A stretch of 64,000 nt of DNA, from the NCBI RefSeq assembly GCF_011397635.1, contig NC_064764.1, forward strand, positions 41,778,955 to 41,842,954, in the 5' to 3' direction. The translations under genes were made by a program, and so were the position numbers. Origin of the DNA: Epinephelus fuscoguttatus. Lineage: Eukaryota > Chordata > Actinopteri > Perciformes > Serranidae. A model generated the notes under the pieces. It was not told the origin of the DNA. It worked only from the letters and a program-made list of their open reading frames with translations, and did not search any database. Below are positions 34,375 to 43,692 of the stretch, one piece after another. How positions within the stretch are numbered: the stretch's first letter is position 1; each line of letters starts with the position of its first letter.

Positions 34375-34895
34375 AAACCTTCAAAAGGTTCTATATAGAA
34401 CCATTTTCTTTGGCAACAAAAGAACCCCGAGGGTTTTTTTTAATGAACCCTTGAATCGGTTCTATATAGAACCTTTTGAGGATGTTAAATGAGTACCAAC
34501 CTTTTATATCTGCAGAAACCTATATAGCAGTGGTTCCAAACTGGTGGGTCATGGTCCAAAAGTTGGTTGCGGATCCAATCTAAATTAACTGCAAGTGAGT
34601 CGCCAATGTGTAAAGTTTGTAAAATACACACTATAATTTGAATTACAGTGAATTTCTGGTGCATAGCTTTTATTTTGAAGAGCCATTTCCTGCTGTACAT
34701 TGAATGATTAATGGACAATGACTTGACAGAGACATAAAACTAGCTTGACGACGTGGCCAAATGCGCTGAATATATAAAATGGTGTTGACCTTGAACTAAT
34801 AACTAAGGAGAAATCTGGACCCATGGTTGGACCAGTTGGGAACCACTGCTGTATAGACCCCTTAAAAGTTATATAGAGAACCATTAATTCTAAGA
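34375..34895. repeat. MITE-like repeat built on AGGTTCTATATAGAACC palindromes
   Basis: AAAAGGTTCTATATAGAACC occurs at about 34383-34402 and GGTTCTATATAGAACCTTTT at about 34457-34476, with a decayed version (TTATATAGAGAACC) near 34868. Self-complementary motifs like this mark a small non-autonomous DNA element; the family is unknown. It is split by the hAT element below. Confidence 0.5.
34528..34848. mobile_element. hAT-type non-autonomous element (321 bp) with 8-bp target duplication
   Basis: Left end CAGTGGTTCCAAACTGGTGG and right end ACCAGTTGGGAACCACTG are inverted repeats of the classic hAT CAGTGGTTCCCAA type. Flanks CTATATAG (34520-34527) and CTGTATAG (34849-34856) form an 8-base target duplication with one mismatch. 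No coding capacity. Confidence 0.85.
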
Positions 34896-35425
34896 GTGTT
34901 CATGTATGTGCATATTTTTTTTACATCATATGTACATATATCTTACTTAAGGAAATTTGATATATACATGCTTATCCATGTGGATAAGACTGCAAATAAC
35001 ATTTGTCTTCCACCCTTTCACTGTTTGAAAGTCCCAGTGGTAGTTGATGAATCAGCATTTCAAAAGGAGATGATTAAGCTGTCTTAGGACAGACTGAAAT
35101 CCTCTCTGAATGAAGGATATAGTGCATAGAAGTATCCCAACCCAAAACAAGCGCAACTCAGTCAATTGTCAGTGTTTGGGTTAAATCTCTTTTCTCTGAA
35201 TATACATTCTGAAACATGTGAAATACAAAGATTAACTGATCTTTCCCTCCTGCCTTGCATGTGAAACTTGATTTCAAAAGGATTAAGAAAAACAAGGAAT
35301 GTCAGTTTTTCTGAGTCAAAGGAGTTAAATGCCCATGAAAACTGTTCACAGTTGTTGCATCTTACTAGAATTTGCAGTTCATGAGTGTATGTGATGTAAC
35401 TTTCCAAAGTGGTACAACTGTGTTT
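34896..35425. other. Intergenic sequence upstream of TAAR-D
   Basis: AT-rich. The minus-strand frame at 35162-35488 has no domain. No repeats recognised. Confidence 0.5.
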
Positions 35426-35429
35426 GGTG

Positions 35430-35579
35430 CTCAGTTTGTAACTGGCTGGACACAACTGGCCACGCCTGTTGTAGGGCAGAAGGGACAATGAGATGGAGTG
35501 GAGAAAAGTGATAAATCAGCTGTATGTGAGAGAGGTTTGGTCAGAGCTCAGCAGCCTCTCGTCTGATCCGCCATCTCCG
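35430..35579 (+). promoter_or_regulatory. Conserved TAAR 5' block (D)
   Basis: CAGTTTGTAACTGGCTGGAC, TTGTAGGGCAGAAGGGACAA and GGAGAAAAGTGATAAATCAG. An in-frame ATG at 35493 would add 29 residues, but units A and C cannot encode this extension, so the start at 35580 is preferred. Confidence 0.45.
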
Positions 35580-36790
35580 ATGATGGAGACCCTGGAAGAA
35601 AGTGAACTCTGCTTTCCACAACTCATCAACTCCTCCTGCAGGAAGCCAAAGCGTCCACTCACTGAGACTGTGCTTATATTCAGTCTCCTTTCCGTCATCT
35701 CTCTGCTCACTGTGATTCTCAACCTGCTGGTCATCATCTCCATCTCACACTTCAAGTAACAAAATACTAATTAATTTATTAAAACGATAGACATACAGGA
35801 ACTAATTGTGCATTGAAAAGAAAATAGACATTGTCAGAACAGTGACGTGTTCATGATTTTTTATAATGCTGTTACATTTTACTTGTGGATTATATCTGCT
35901 GTATATTACAATGGAATTGTAATTCATTGTACAACTACGAACAGTAATGCATTATGCCCCTCTTTCAATCCAGGCAGCTCCACACCACCACCAACTTCCT
36001 TCTCCTCTCTCTGGCTGTGTCAGATTTCATTGTGGGCCTTCTCATGTTCTTTGAGATTTTCCTCACAGTCGGCTGCTGGTTCTTCGGTGACATCATGTGT
36101 GTCCTGCATCTGTATCTATCTTATATCATTACTGCTGCCTCAGTAGGAAACATGGTGCTCATATCAGTTGATCGTTATGTAGCCATTTGTGATCCTCTGC
36201 ATTACTCCACCAAAGTCACTGTGACAAGAGTTAAAATCTGTATTTGCCTTTGTTGGATTGGTTCTGTTCTACACAACAGTCTGGTAATGATGGATAACTT
36301 AAAACAACCAGGCAGGTATAATTCCTGCTCAGGAGAGTGTGTGATTGTCATTAACAACATTGCAGGAGTTGCTGACCTGATTTTAACCTTTATTGGTCCT
36401 GTCACTGTCGTTATAGTTTTGTATATGAGAGTATTTGTGGTGGCTGTGTCTCAGGCTCGTGCCATGCAGTCTCATATTGCAGCAGTCACACTTCAACATT
36501 CAGTGAAAATAACTGCTAAGAAATCTGAGATGAAAGCAGCCAAGACTCTTGGTGTGGTTGTAGTTGTGTTTCTGACATGCCTTTGCCCATATTTCTCTTC
36601 TTCTCTTGCAGGCCAGGACAACTTGTTTGGCGTGACCTCTGTGCCCTTAGAGACCTGGCTGTTCTATTTAAATTCTAGTCTCAACCCAATGATCTATGCT
36701 TTTTGCTACCCTTGGTTTTTAAAATCCATTAAGCTCATTGTAACATTTAAAATATGTCAGCCTGACTCCTGCAATGCCAACATATTATAG
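35580..36790 (+). CDS. taar: TAAR-D: trace amine-associated receptor, two exons, intact
   Basis: Join 35580-35755 and 35974-36790, 330 residues; donor GTAACA, acceptor TTTCAATCCAG, intron 218 bases. MMETLEESELCFPQ start, sequon NSS, LAVSDF, VDRYVAIC, CSGEC and NSSLNPMIYAFCYPWF. Position 3.32 is Ser, 5.42 is Asp (GVADLILTFIGP), TM6 FLTCLCPYF lacks Trp6.48. Exon 1 differs from B and E in TM1 (TETVLIFSLLSVISLLT). TM3 to TM4 is nearly the same as B (CWIGSVLHNSL), while ICL3 (QSHIAAVTLQHSVKITAKKS) is the same as E, so it is a mosaic within the subgroup. An L2 LINE sits about 265 bases past the stop. Confidence 0.93.
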
Positions 36791-37055
36791 TGGGAGACTG
36801 TGGCTGAATCCAAGTGTCCACCCACTAGACTTGCAGATTGAGCTCTCATGGACTTCAGTTGTACTGTGACATGTCTATTGTCATCACGTCAAGTCTGCGA
36901 GGGCGCAATTCATCAAGGCTGTAAAAACTGCTGAAAGACAGGCCTCAAGTTTGTTTCATTGTTCCTGTGGAAATGTTCAAGTGACAACCACAACACAGTG
37001 ATCACTGCAGCTCTTGCCTATGGAACAGTTGTACTCTTGTAGCTATAGCTGATAT
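36791..37055. other. TAAR-D 3' flank, left of LINE insertion
   Basis: Homologous to the start of the B and E flanks (CTGTGGCTGAATCCAAGTGT, GACAGGCCTCAAGTTTG); contains about 60 extra bases (36830-36890) absent from B and E. No gene. Confidence 0.6.
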
Positions 37056-38555
37056 CCAATCCACTCCACTTTATTTGTACAGCACATTTTACAAATCACA
37101 GGGATTACCAAAGTGCTGTACAGAACAAATTAAGTGCACAAAAATAGCTAAAAACACAAACACAGAAACAAAGAAACACAAGCGTCTAGTCAACAGCCAG
37201 AAAAGAATGGGCAAAAGACCACAAAACTCTGTTTGCCAAGGTGTAAAGGTGGGTTTTTAGATGAGATTTAAAGAGTCGAGGGTTGGAGCCAATCTGACAT
37301 GGGATGGAAGTGCATTCCATAATTTAGGTGCTGCAACTGAAAAAGCACGGTCACCTCTGGTTTTCAATTGTGTCATATGGGACCTCAAGTTGCAGCTGGT
37401 CACAGGAGCACAGTGACCTTAGGGTAGTCTTAGCATGAATAATGTCACAGAGGTACTGAGGCGCCAGACCATGTATCTATTTGAAAGTGAACAATAAGAT
37501 TTTGAATTCAATTCTGAAGCAAACAGGGAGCCAGTGGAGACGGGCCAGAATCACAGTGATATGGTCATACGTGCGGGTTCCGGTTAGTAGCCGTGCCGCA
37601 GCATTCTGAACCAACTGCAAACGTGCAACAGAGGTCTGGTTTAAGCCAGCATAAAGTGCGCTGCAATAGTCTAATTGTGTGGAAATAAAAGCATGTATCA
37701 CTTGTTCAAAATCATTAAAAGACAACACAGGTTTAATTTGAGCAAGAAGCCTCAGATGATAAAAATTGGAACTAACTACATTTATCTGCTTGTCAAATTG
37801 AAAAGCATTGTCCATTTTGACACCAAGGTTTGACACCATGGGTTTGACAGCCTTTCACATGTAAATTAAGAAATCATCTGTGTACAGATGGTAGGAGATG
37901 CCATGTGTTTTTTAAAATGTGTCCTAGGGGGAGAAGGTAAAGGGGAAAGAGAATGGGCCCAAGAATGGAGCCTTGGGGGGACCCCACAAGACAGGGGGGC
38001 AAAGGACAAAACACAGTCACCAAGGCTAATTGAAAAGCATCTCTCAGATAAATAGGATTTAAACCAATCCAAAGCGGTGCCCCTGATACCAACACAGTGC
38101 TCTAAACGGGAAATGAGAATTGTGTGGTCTGCAGTGTCAAAAGCTGCTGTAAGGTCTAATAGCATAAGGATTGCAGAATCCCCAGTATCTGTAGTGAAGA
38201 GTAAATGATTGTAAACCCTCAACAATGCAGACTCAGTACTGTGAAATGCTTTAAACCCATGATGGAAAAGTGTCAAAAATGTTGTGATCATGTAGAAAAG
38301 ACTGCAACTGTGTGAGAACAGTTTTCTCTAAAATTTTAGAGATGAATGGAAGCTTTGAAATGGGTCTGTAATTTAATCAATGGTGTCACAACTGCTTTTT
38401 TAAAGTGTGCGGGAACAACACCTGACACAAGATTGTTGTTTATGATTTTTTGGACACTAGGCCCAACAGTCTCCCAGACCTCTTTAAAGAGGTGAGTGGG
38501 GATAGTGTCAGTGGAGCAGGATGAGGTTTTGAGTTAAGTGACAATTTCACTGAGA
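37056..38555 (-). mobile_element. L2-clade LINE, 5'-truncated, minus strand, with GATAT target duplication
   Basis: Minus strand reads RT (LLDLTAAFDTADHTILISRL with the catalytic Asp, then CGVP and PQGSILGPILFPLYLLPLG in a shifted frame, 37874-38291) and the C-terminal part ([40 protein letters not shown], 37477-37839). 3' end at 37056 (CCAATCCACTCCACTTTATT). GATAT flanks both sides (37051-37055 and 38556-38560), and the uninterrupted site GATATATTTGGC is present after TAAR-B and TAAR-E. A different subfamily from the L2 at 14-18 kb. Broken by shifts near 37850 and 38000. Confidence 0.88.
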
Positions 38556-38852
38556 GATATATTTGGCATTGCACTGCATAGCTTTTATATAATAGTCTGC
38601 AATAATAAAATTCACACTGATGACCTCTATAGCTTATACATTCTGTATCATGATGTTGTTAAATATTTCTAGCCTGCATGGTTCAAATAATGTTTTACTT
38701 AAGAAATTGTTTTACACATTTAAAGTAACATTGAGATGTGTTTCTGGAACATTTGAGATGAGAAATGAGCCCTGCAGTTGACGATTGATGATTCTGTTTC
38801 ATAGATAACAATAGTAAGTTTAATAGTTTCAAGAATTTCCAGAGGTGACAAG
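38556..38852. other. TAAR-D 3' flank, right of LINE insertion
   Basis: Continues the B/E-type flank from TATATTTGGCATTGCACTGC. No gene. Confidence 0.6.
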
Positions 38853-39028
38853 TCACACTGGATACCCTTGATTTGTATATAGTAGCCTAGATGTAACTTT
38901 ATGCAGTTAAGGAGCGGATACCCTATTCTGGTAGTGCAGTGTTGCATTTCAAGGATGGGGTATCCGCTCCTTAACTGCATAAAGTTACATCTAGGCTACT
39001 ATATGCAAATCAAGGGTATCCAGTGTGA
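38853..39028. repeat. Near-perfect inverted repeat, 71-base arms, 34-base loop
   Basis: Left arm 38853-38923 (TCACACTGGATACCCTTGAT ... GGAGCGGATACCC) and right arm 38958-39028 are reverse complements at about 70 of 71 positions. Absent from the B and E flanks. It could fold into a long hairpin; it may be a small palindromic mobile element or a foldback from template switching. Confidence 0.9.
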
Positions 39029-40190
39029 CTGTGTACATGTACCATAACTGTGCCAACATTGTCTATTAGTTGCAACAGGAATTAACTGGTTTTGTTTTTG
39101 TTGGCCAAGTTTTGATCTCAAAATTATAAATATTAGCCTACTACTATAAAATGCAATATAATTTTAGAACAGGTGTTTAATTACTTTATAAAAGTATGTC
39201 AAAGATGTTTTGTTTTTTTTTTTTCATATTATAATGTCTAAATATTCTTAAGAATGAGCTATCCGTCACTCTTTGAGAGGGTGTACTCATAGTATCATTA
39301 TGTCAGTGGCATAAAATGGTTTCAAAAAGTAGTTATCCTGACAGGCCTACCTACAGGGTGTACAAGCACCGCCAGAAGCTCCTCCAAATACTCTGGAACA
39401 TCTTGTTTACAAGTCATCTGGCACAACGGAACAGTTGCCGACCAGTGGGGGCATGCTAAGAATATCTTAAGTCCCAAGGAGTAAAACTTGATAAACCTGT
39501 AGGAGCTCAGATCTATCTTGTTGCTCAGCATGGAGGGTAAAACCCCTTTTCAGTGTCCTGTCTCAACTAATGACAGTTTCTCCCAAGGAACAACATTTGC
39601 CACGACAGTACAGAAAGGCAGAATCCCTGGAGTGCCTTGAAAACACCTGAGTGGTAACTCAGCTCAGGGAAGTGCACACAGGGAATGGAGCAAATGTAGT
39701 TCTTTGCTAATACGGTCAGACCATAATGGACTCAGCAGACAGTCACCAGTCCTGCCTCCTTTTTCTCCCAGCATGACTTTTGGGTAGGATTCCTGGCATC
39801 TCTCACCATCTTTGGGAAGCAGAACCCTGAATTTTGCCCAGATAGGAGCACTCTACAGGTGGAACTTCCATGCCAGCTTCGGTCCTTATCCTGTTGCTTG
39901 TGGTCCTGTCCCTCCAGTCTTCTCTGCATCCCAATCACCTAGCCTCCAGAGTGCTCTCTGACTGGTAGCCTTGAGTCTGCACTCCAGCTTGCTAGCCTCC
40001 AGCCTTCACTCTGGCCTCTATCCCCTGCATTCTCTGGACTTTCTATGGATATGTTGAGGAGCCACCCTGAAATTTCAATGGCACTTTTTGAAGGGACTCA
40101 CCTTGTAATCTTCACAAGGTACTGTGGAGTCCCCATGAGGGCAGGATCCCAATGACTCACCATACCTCTCAACTATCCAGCATTTCAGAG
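39029..40190. other. Remainder of TAAR-D 3' flank
   Basis: 39400-39720 repeats at 42690-42985 and 46070-46440 (AGTAAAACTTGATAAACCTG, CAGATCTATCTTGTTGCTCA). 39730-40190 is unassigned and somewhat GC-richer. No coding frame with a domain. Confidence 0.55.
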
Positions 40191-40194
40191 ACTC

Positions 40195-40325
40195 CCCTGC
40201 CCAGCACCCCAGATATTCAGCTACCTAGAGCCTCAGAGACTTAGCTAGCCAATGCCACAGAGACTCAGCTAACCAATGCCACAGAGACTCAGCTGCCCAG
40301 TGCCATGGAACCACAGTTGGCCATG
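40195..40325 (+). repeat. Minisatellite, unit about 24-27 bases
   Basis: Repeated CAATGCCACAGAGACTCAGC units with drift at the edges (CAGCACCCCAGATATTCAGC). About four to five units. Confidence 0.65.
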
Positions 40326-40389
40326 CCACATGTAAGCTTTCTCTACATAAAATCACTGAAATAATCCTGCTGTCTCATTGACACTCTGC

Positions 40390-40900
40390 ATTTCAAGGAA
40401 GCCATAGGCCGATTGCAACAGCCCACTGACCAAGTTTGGTGTGTGGCAGCCTCCCATCAGTGCTTACATGAATGACCTGACTGTCACCACAACATTGGCA
40501 TCTAGCAGTGGGCAAATCCTCCAGGATCCAAAAGTTCATTGCCTGGGCTTGGATGAGCTTCAGAGTAGTTAAATCCATGTCTCTGGTGTGAAAGAGGGGC
40601 AAAGTGTTGAACAAATACTATTTCATTGAGAAAGAAGTCAAGATCGTTGGCAAAATCTTCAGCTGTAGTATCAGGGATGCAGCTGTTATCCAAGCAACCA
40701 GTAGGGAATTTGAGTCACAGCTCACCACTGTGGACAAGTCAGATTTACTTGACAATTCAATGCCAGGATATACCAACACAGCATCCTACCTCTGGCCTTT
40801 GTGGATTTATGAGGTACTCCGAGTGACAGTGGAGATGCTGGAGAGGAAGATTAGCAGATACCTCAGCAGGTTGCTGGACCTGGTACCAGAACACCAGGCC
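40390..40900 (+). mobile_element. Degenerate LINE RT C-terminal fragment (R2/NeSL-like)
   Basis: VWQPPISAYMNDLTVTT is readable at about 40440-40490, then KIFSCSIRDAAVIQATS and LWPLWIYEVLRVTVEMLERK in the frame 40604-40909. By memory this order (MNDLTVTT, SCSLRDAAAIQ, PLLVYEVP) belongs to an R2-superfamily LINE common in fish. Frame shifts between blocks; no 5' part. Confidence 0.55.
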
Positions 40901-40985
40901 AAAGACTGATGGTTGACATGATGGTTGTGTCATCAGATCTGCGGCCAAGTGTCCAGGACACTCGGCCTGTTAGATGCCTCAGGTA
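40876..40985 (+). mobile_element. Small RTE-type LINE endonuclease remnant
   Basis: GACCTGGTACCAGAACACCA and TGTGTCATCAGATCTGCGGC match the 24325-24400 segment of the old RTE copy. Only about 110 bases. Confidence 0.5.
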
Positions 40986-41322
40986 GGGAAAGCAAGGCTT
41001 GTCTCAGGCTGTGCTCAGCAGAGCAGGAGATTTGCTGACCCACCAGGGGACATCATCAAGCAGTGTCCGTGGTGTGGTTCACTTAACCTGTATATTGTGA
41101 ACACAAAGAGCTCCAGGTTCACTTTGCTCTTTGCCATTGTATTCAGCCCTCTAGATCACATGCTTTTGACCTGGGATGCTTGAAAAAAAAAAACAGATGA
41201 AACCATGTTGGCCTGTAATGCTTGCAAGAATGCAGGACAGGGAGTAGTTTGCTATATGGAAGATACTGCACATCTCCAAATGTGGAATGTAGAATGTACC
41301 AGTCTACAGCACACAGAGACAC
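40986..41322. other. Unassigned sequence
   Basis: No recognised gene or repeat before the Harbinger-type element begins. Confidence 0.45.
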
Positions 41323-41325
41323 TAA

Positions 41326-42391
41326 GGGCTCTAGTTTCGCAGACCAGGCGAGGCAAGGGCGCAACGCACCTGCGCTTCGCCAACTAGGTGTGGCCAGGCG
41401 GATTTTGCAAGTTTGGCACACCATGCGGCTGGCGCAGCTACTCCTCTTTCCCACCTCCGTCCATCCTACCTGCGCAAGTCGGAAAGAGGGAGGAGAGAAG
41501 GCGTGGAGTGGGTTTTACACACATCACACCAATCAAATGAGTCCCTCTCCTCGCCCTTAAATGCGCCGCACGAAGGCGTAATGAGAGTTTACTCAATTCG
41601 CCATGGCAGAAGAGAGCAGCAGCGTCAGATGGCCAAACTTCTCCCAGGAGGAAACTGATGTTTTGGTCCGGGAGGTCCAAGCTCGCAGTGTCCCAATATA
41701 CGGAACTGCGAGCAGACCTCCACGGGCTGATGATGCAAAGGTAGCCTGGGAGGAGGTCACTCTGTTTCTTTTCTTTTGACTTTTCTAAGATGACAGATGC
41801 TGAATATATACTCCCTATCTGATGCTGTGGCTGTTTGTGGTTGGCTGAGAGGGATGTGAACTCATTTGTTTGCAGCTGTGTTAATCAAATCAGGCTGGGT
41901 TTCCATTACGCGTGCCAAACGGTGCCAATCCCCTTTGATCTAACATCAGATGTGACGGGACAGTCGATATAGAGATACATTTATGTGCTGATTGCAGATA
42001 GTTGCATTAAATAGTGGTTTTTGTGGCTATTTATTGCATCGTTAATGTGCCTGATATTCTGGAAACCTGCCTGTGAGGTTTTGGTGACGTGTGCGCAGTG
42101 TCTGCCGGTCAGCCAAACTTCAGCTTACACCGGCTGCGCTCCCCCTGAGATGACAGTAGACCTGGTTTCAGCTGGCAAGCTCTTAGCGCACCTTCGGCGA
42201 AGCCTTTTGGCACGAAACTGTCACTGCGCCAAGCTGGATCTGTCGACACCTCCCCCTGCTGCGCCGCCACACCCATCTTAGCGCACCTCGGTCTGCCAAA
42301 CTATCAAACTGAGCGCGCCTCAGGTTGCGCTGCTCGAAACTAGCTCTGCGCGAGGTTCGCCACCCTGCGTTGCGCCGGGAAACCAGAGCCC
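41326..42391. mobile_element. PIF/Harbinger-type non-autonomous element with TAA target duplication
   Basis: Left end GGGCTCTAGTTTCGCAGACC and right end (reverse complement) GGGCTCTGGTTTCCCGGCGC are terminal inverted repeats, with further GGCGCAACGC similarity inside. TAA stands directly on both sides (41323-41325 and 42392-42394), the 3-base TWA duplication typical of Harbinger. Length 1066 bp, CpG- and GC-rich ends. It keeps a short piece of a DNA-binding gene but no transposase. Confidence 0.85.
41603..41779 (+). pseudogene. Myb/SANT-like DNA-binding protein fragment of a Harbinger element
   Basis: 58 codons from ATG in CGCCATGG, a good Kozak context: MAEESSSVRWPNFSQEETDV, then LVREVQARSVPIYG and AKVAWEEVT. 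The W...F...E...L.....V pattern and the later W fit the first helices of a Myb/SANT-like domain, the second protein that Harbinger elements use to bind their ends. The frame ends after the first exon-like block (AAAGGTAGCCTGGGAGG); the rest of the protein is absent, so the product would be non-functional. Confidence 0.65.
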
Positions 42392-42394
42392 TAA

Positions 42395-43022
42395 GGTCTT
42401 TCTCCAATTTTAAGTTCATCTGAAAGCAAGGGGCTTCATAACTTAATTGCAGTGCCACGTCAAAGTAAAAACAAAACTATGTCAATATATATTATATATA
42501 GTGTGAACAGAAAGAGGACTGAGGCCCCATCAGAGCTGAAGTTGACCGGAAAGAGAAACCTCTATCAAATGAACTGACAGTGTGAACACGGAAAGAATTG
42601 AGTCCCTTTTCTGTTGGTGCACTTTTTGGTGCACTTTAAGAGGACTAAGTTCGGTCTGTTAGAAAAAGACTACGTGAAAACATTCTAAATTTTCAAGGAG
42701 TAAAACTTGATAAACCTGTAGCAGTTCAGATCTATCTTGTTGCTCAGCGTGGAGGGTAAAACCCTCTCCTGTGTCCTGTCTCGACTAATGAGAAAGTTTC
42801 ACCCCAAGAACAACAATCACTATGACAGTACAGAAAGGCAGAATCCCTGGAGTGCCTTAGTGCTCGGAACACACCTGAGCAGTAACTCAGCCCATCAGGG
42901 AAGTGCACGCGGGGAATGGAGACCTGGTAGTTCTTTGCTAGTACAGTCTGACCATAATGGACTCTGCAGACAGTCACAAGCTCTGCTTCCTTCACTACCT
43001 TTAAGAAAAGGAAGACATTCTT
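42395..43022. other. Extra partial copy of the TAAR-unit distal flank
   Basis: 42690-42985 is a third copy of the block found at 39470-39720 and 46145-46440. Nothing coding. It lies between TAAR-D and TAAR-E without a receptor of its own. Confidence 0.6.
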
Positions 43023-43415
43023 GATCCGACCTTGTCACATATCAACTTTTCCATGTCGAGATACAATGAACATGGTACCCTGGGTGTGTTGGTTGTTTAC
43101 GTTCTGGGACACCATTTCAAGTTGTCTTCTTTCAAGATACACTTTCGTTTTTTGTAGGAAATTTAACATTTACATACAGTCTCTTTCAAAATAAAAGCAC
43201 TACATCGGTACAACACCGCAAATTCAGTGCAAAACAGGCTTTGGCTTTAGAATCTTATTGGACGCAACCGTTTCCTGGGTTGAAAGTCGGGTGTTTGTTG
43301 GACCCATTAAGCAACACTCCCGCCCGCCCCACTCGGACTTCCACCGCCTTAATTTTTGTCCTTGTCCCGCCGCATCTTCCCCTGTTACATGCATTGTCTG
43401 TTTTCAAAATACAGT
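43023..43415 (+). repeat. Dispersed repeat R1, copy b (uninterrupted)
   Basis: GACCTTGTCACATATCAAC, GGTACCCTGGGTGTGTTGGT, AGTCTCTTTCAAAATAAAAG, GGCTTTGGCTTTAGAATC and CCCCTGTTACATGCATTGTC in one run. Non-coding, class unknown. Confidence 0.7.
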
Positions 43416-43529
43416 TTATTACAGTATATATAGTTTGCATGCAGTCTTGTCTACATCAGTAGCAAGATTGCTTTTTTGTTTGCTGGCTGAATACCTCATT
43501 TAAATTGAACTGCACTTGTGGTATGATTG

Positions 43530-43692
43530 TTTGAAGCTCAGTTTGTGACTGGCTGGCCTCAACTGGCCACACCTGTTGTAGGGCAGAAGGGACGATGGGA
43601 TGAAATGGAGAAAAGTGATAAATCAGCTGTATGTGAGAGAGGTTTGGTCACAGTGGTGCCAGAGCTCAGCAGCTTCTCATCCTTTTTCTCTG
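43530..43692 (+). promoter_or_regulatory. Conserved TAAR 5' block (E)
   Basis: Nearly identical to block B (GTTTGTGACTGGCTGGCCTC through GGAGAAAAGTGATAAATCAG). An in-frame ATG at 43600 would add 31 residues; the conserved METLEESE start at 43693 is preferred. Confidence 0.45.

Noticed and set aside
35493-35579. N-terminal extension of TAAR-D (and 43600-43692 for TAAR-E) from an upstream in-frame ATG
   Set aside because: Units A, B and C cannot encode it from an ATG, TAAR N-termini are short, and METLEESE is the start shared by all.
41143-42458. Long frames on both strands across the Harbinger-type element
   Set aside because: GC-rich CpG sequence gives few stops; only the Myb/SANT-like frame from 41603 shows a recognisable pattern.
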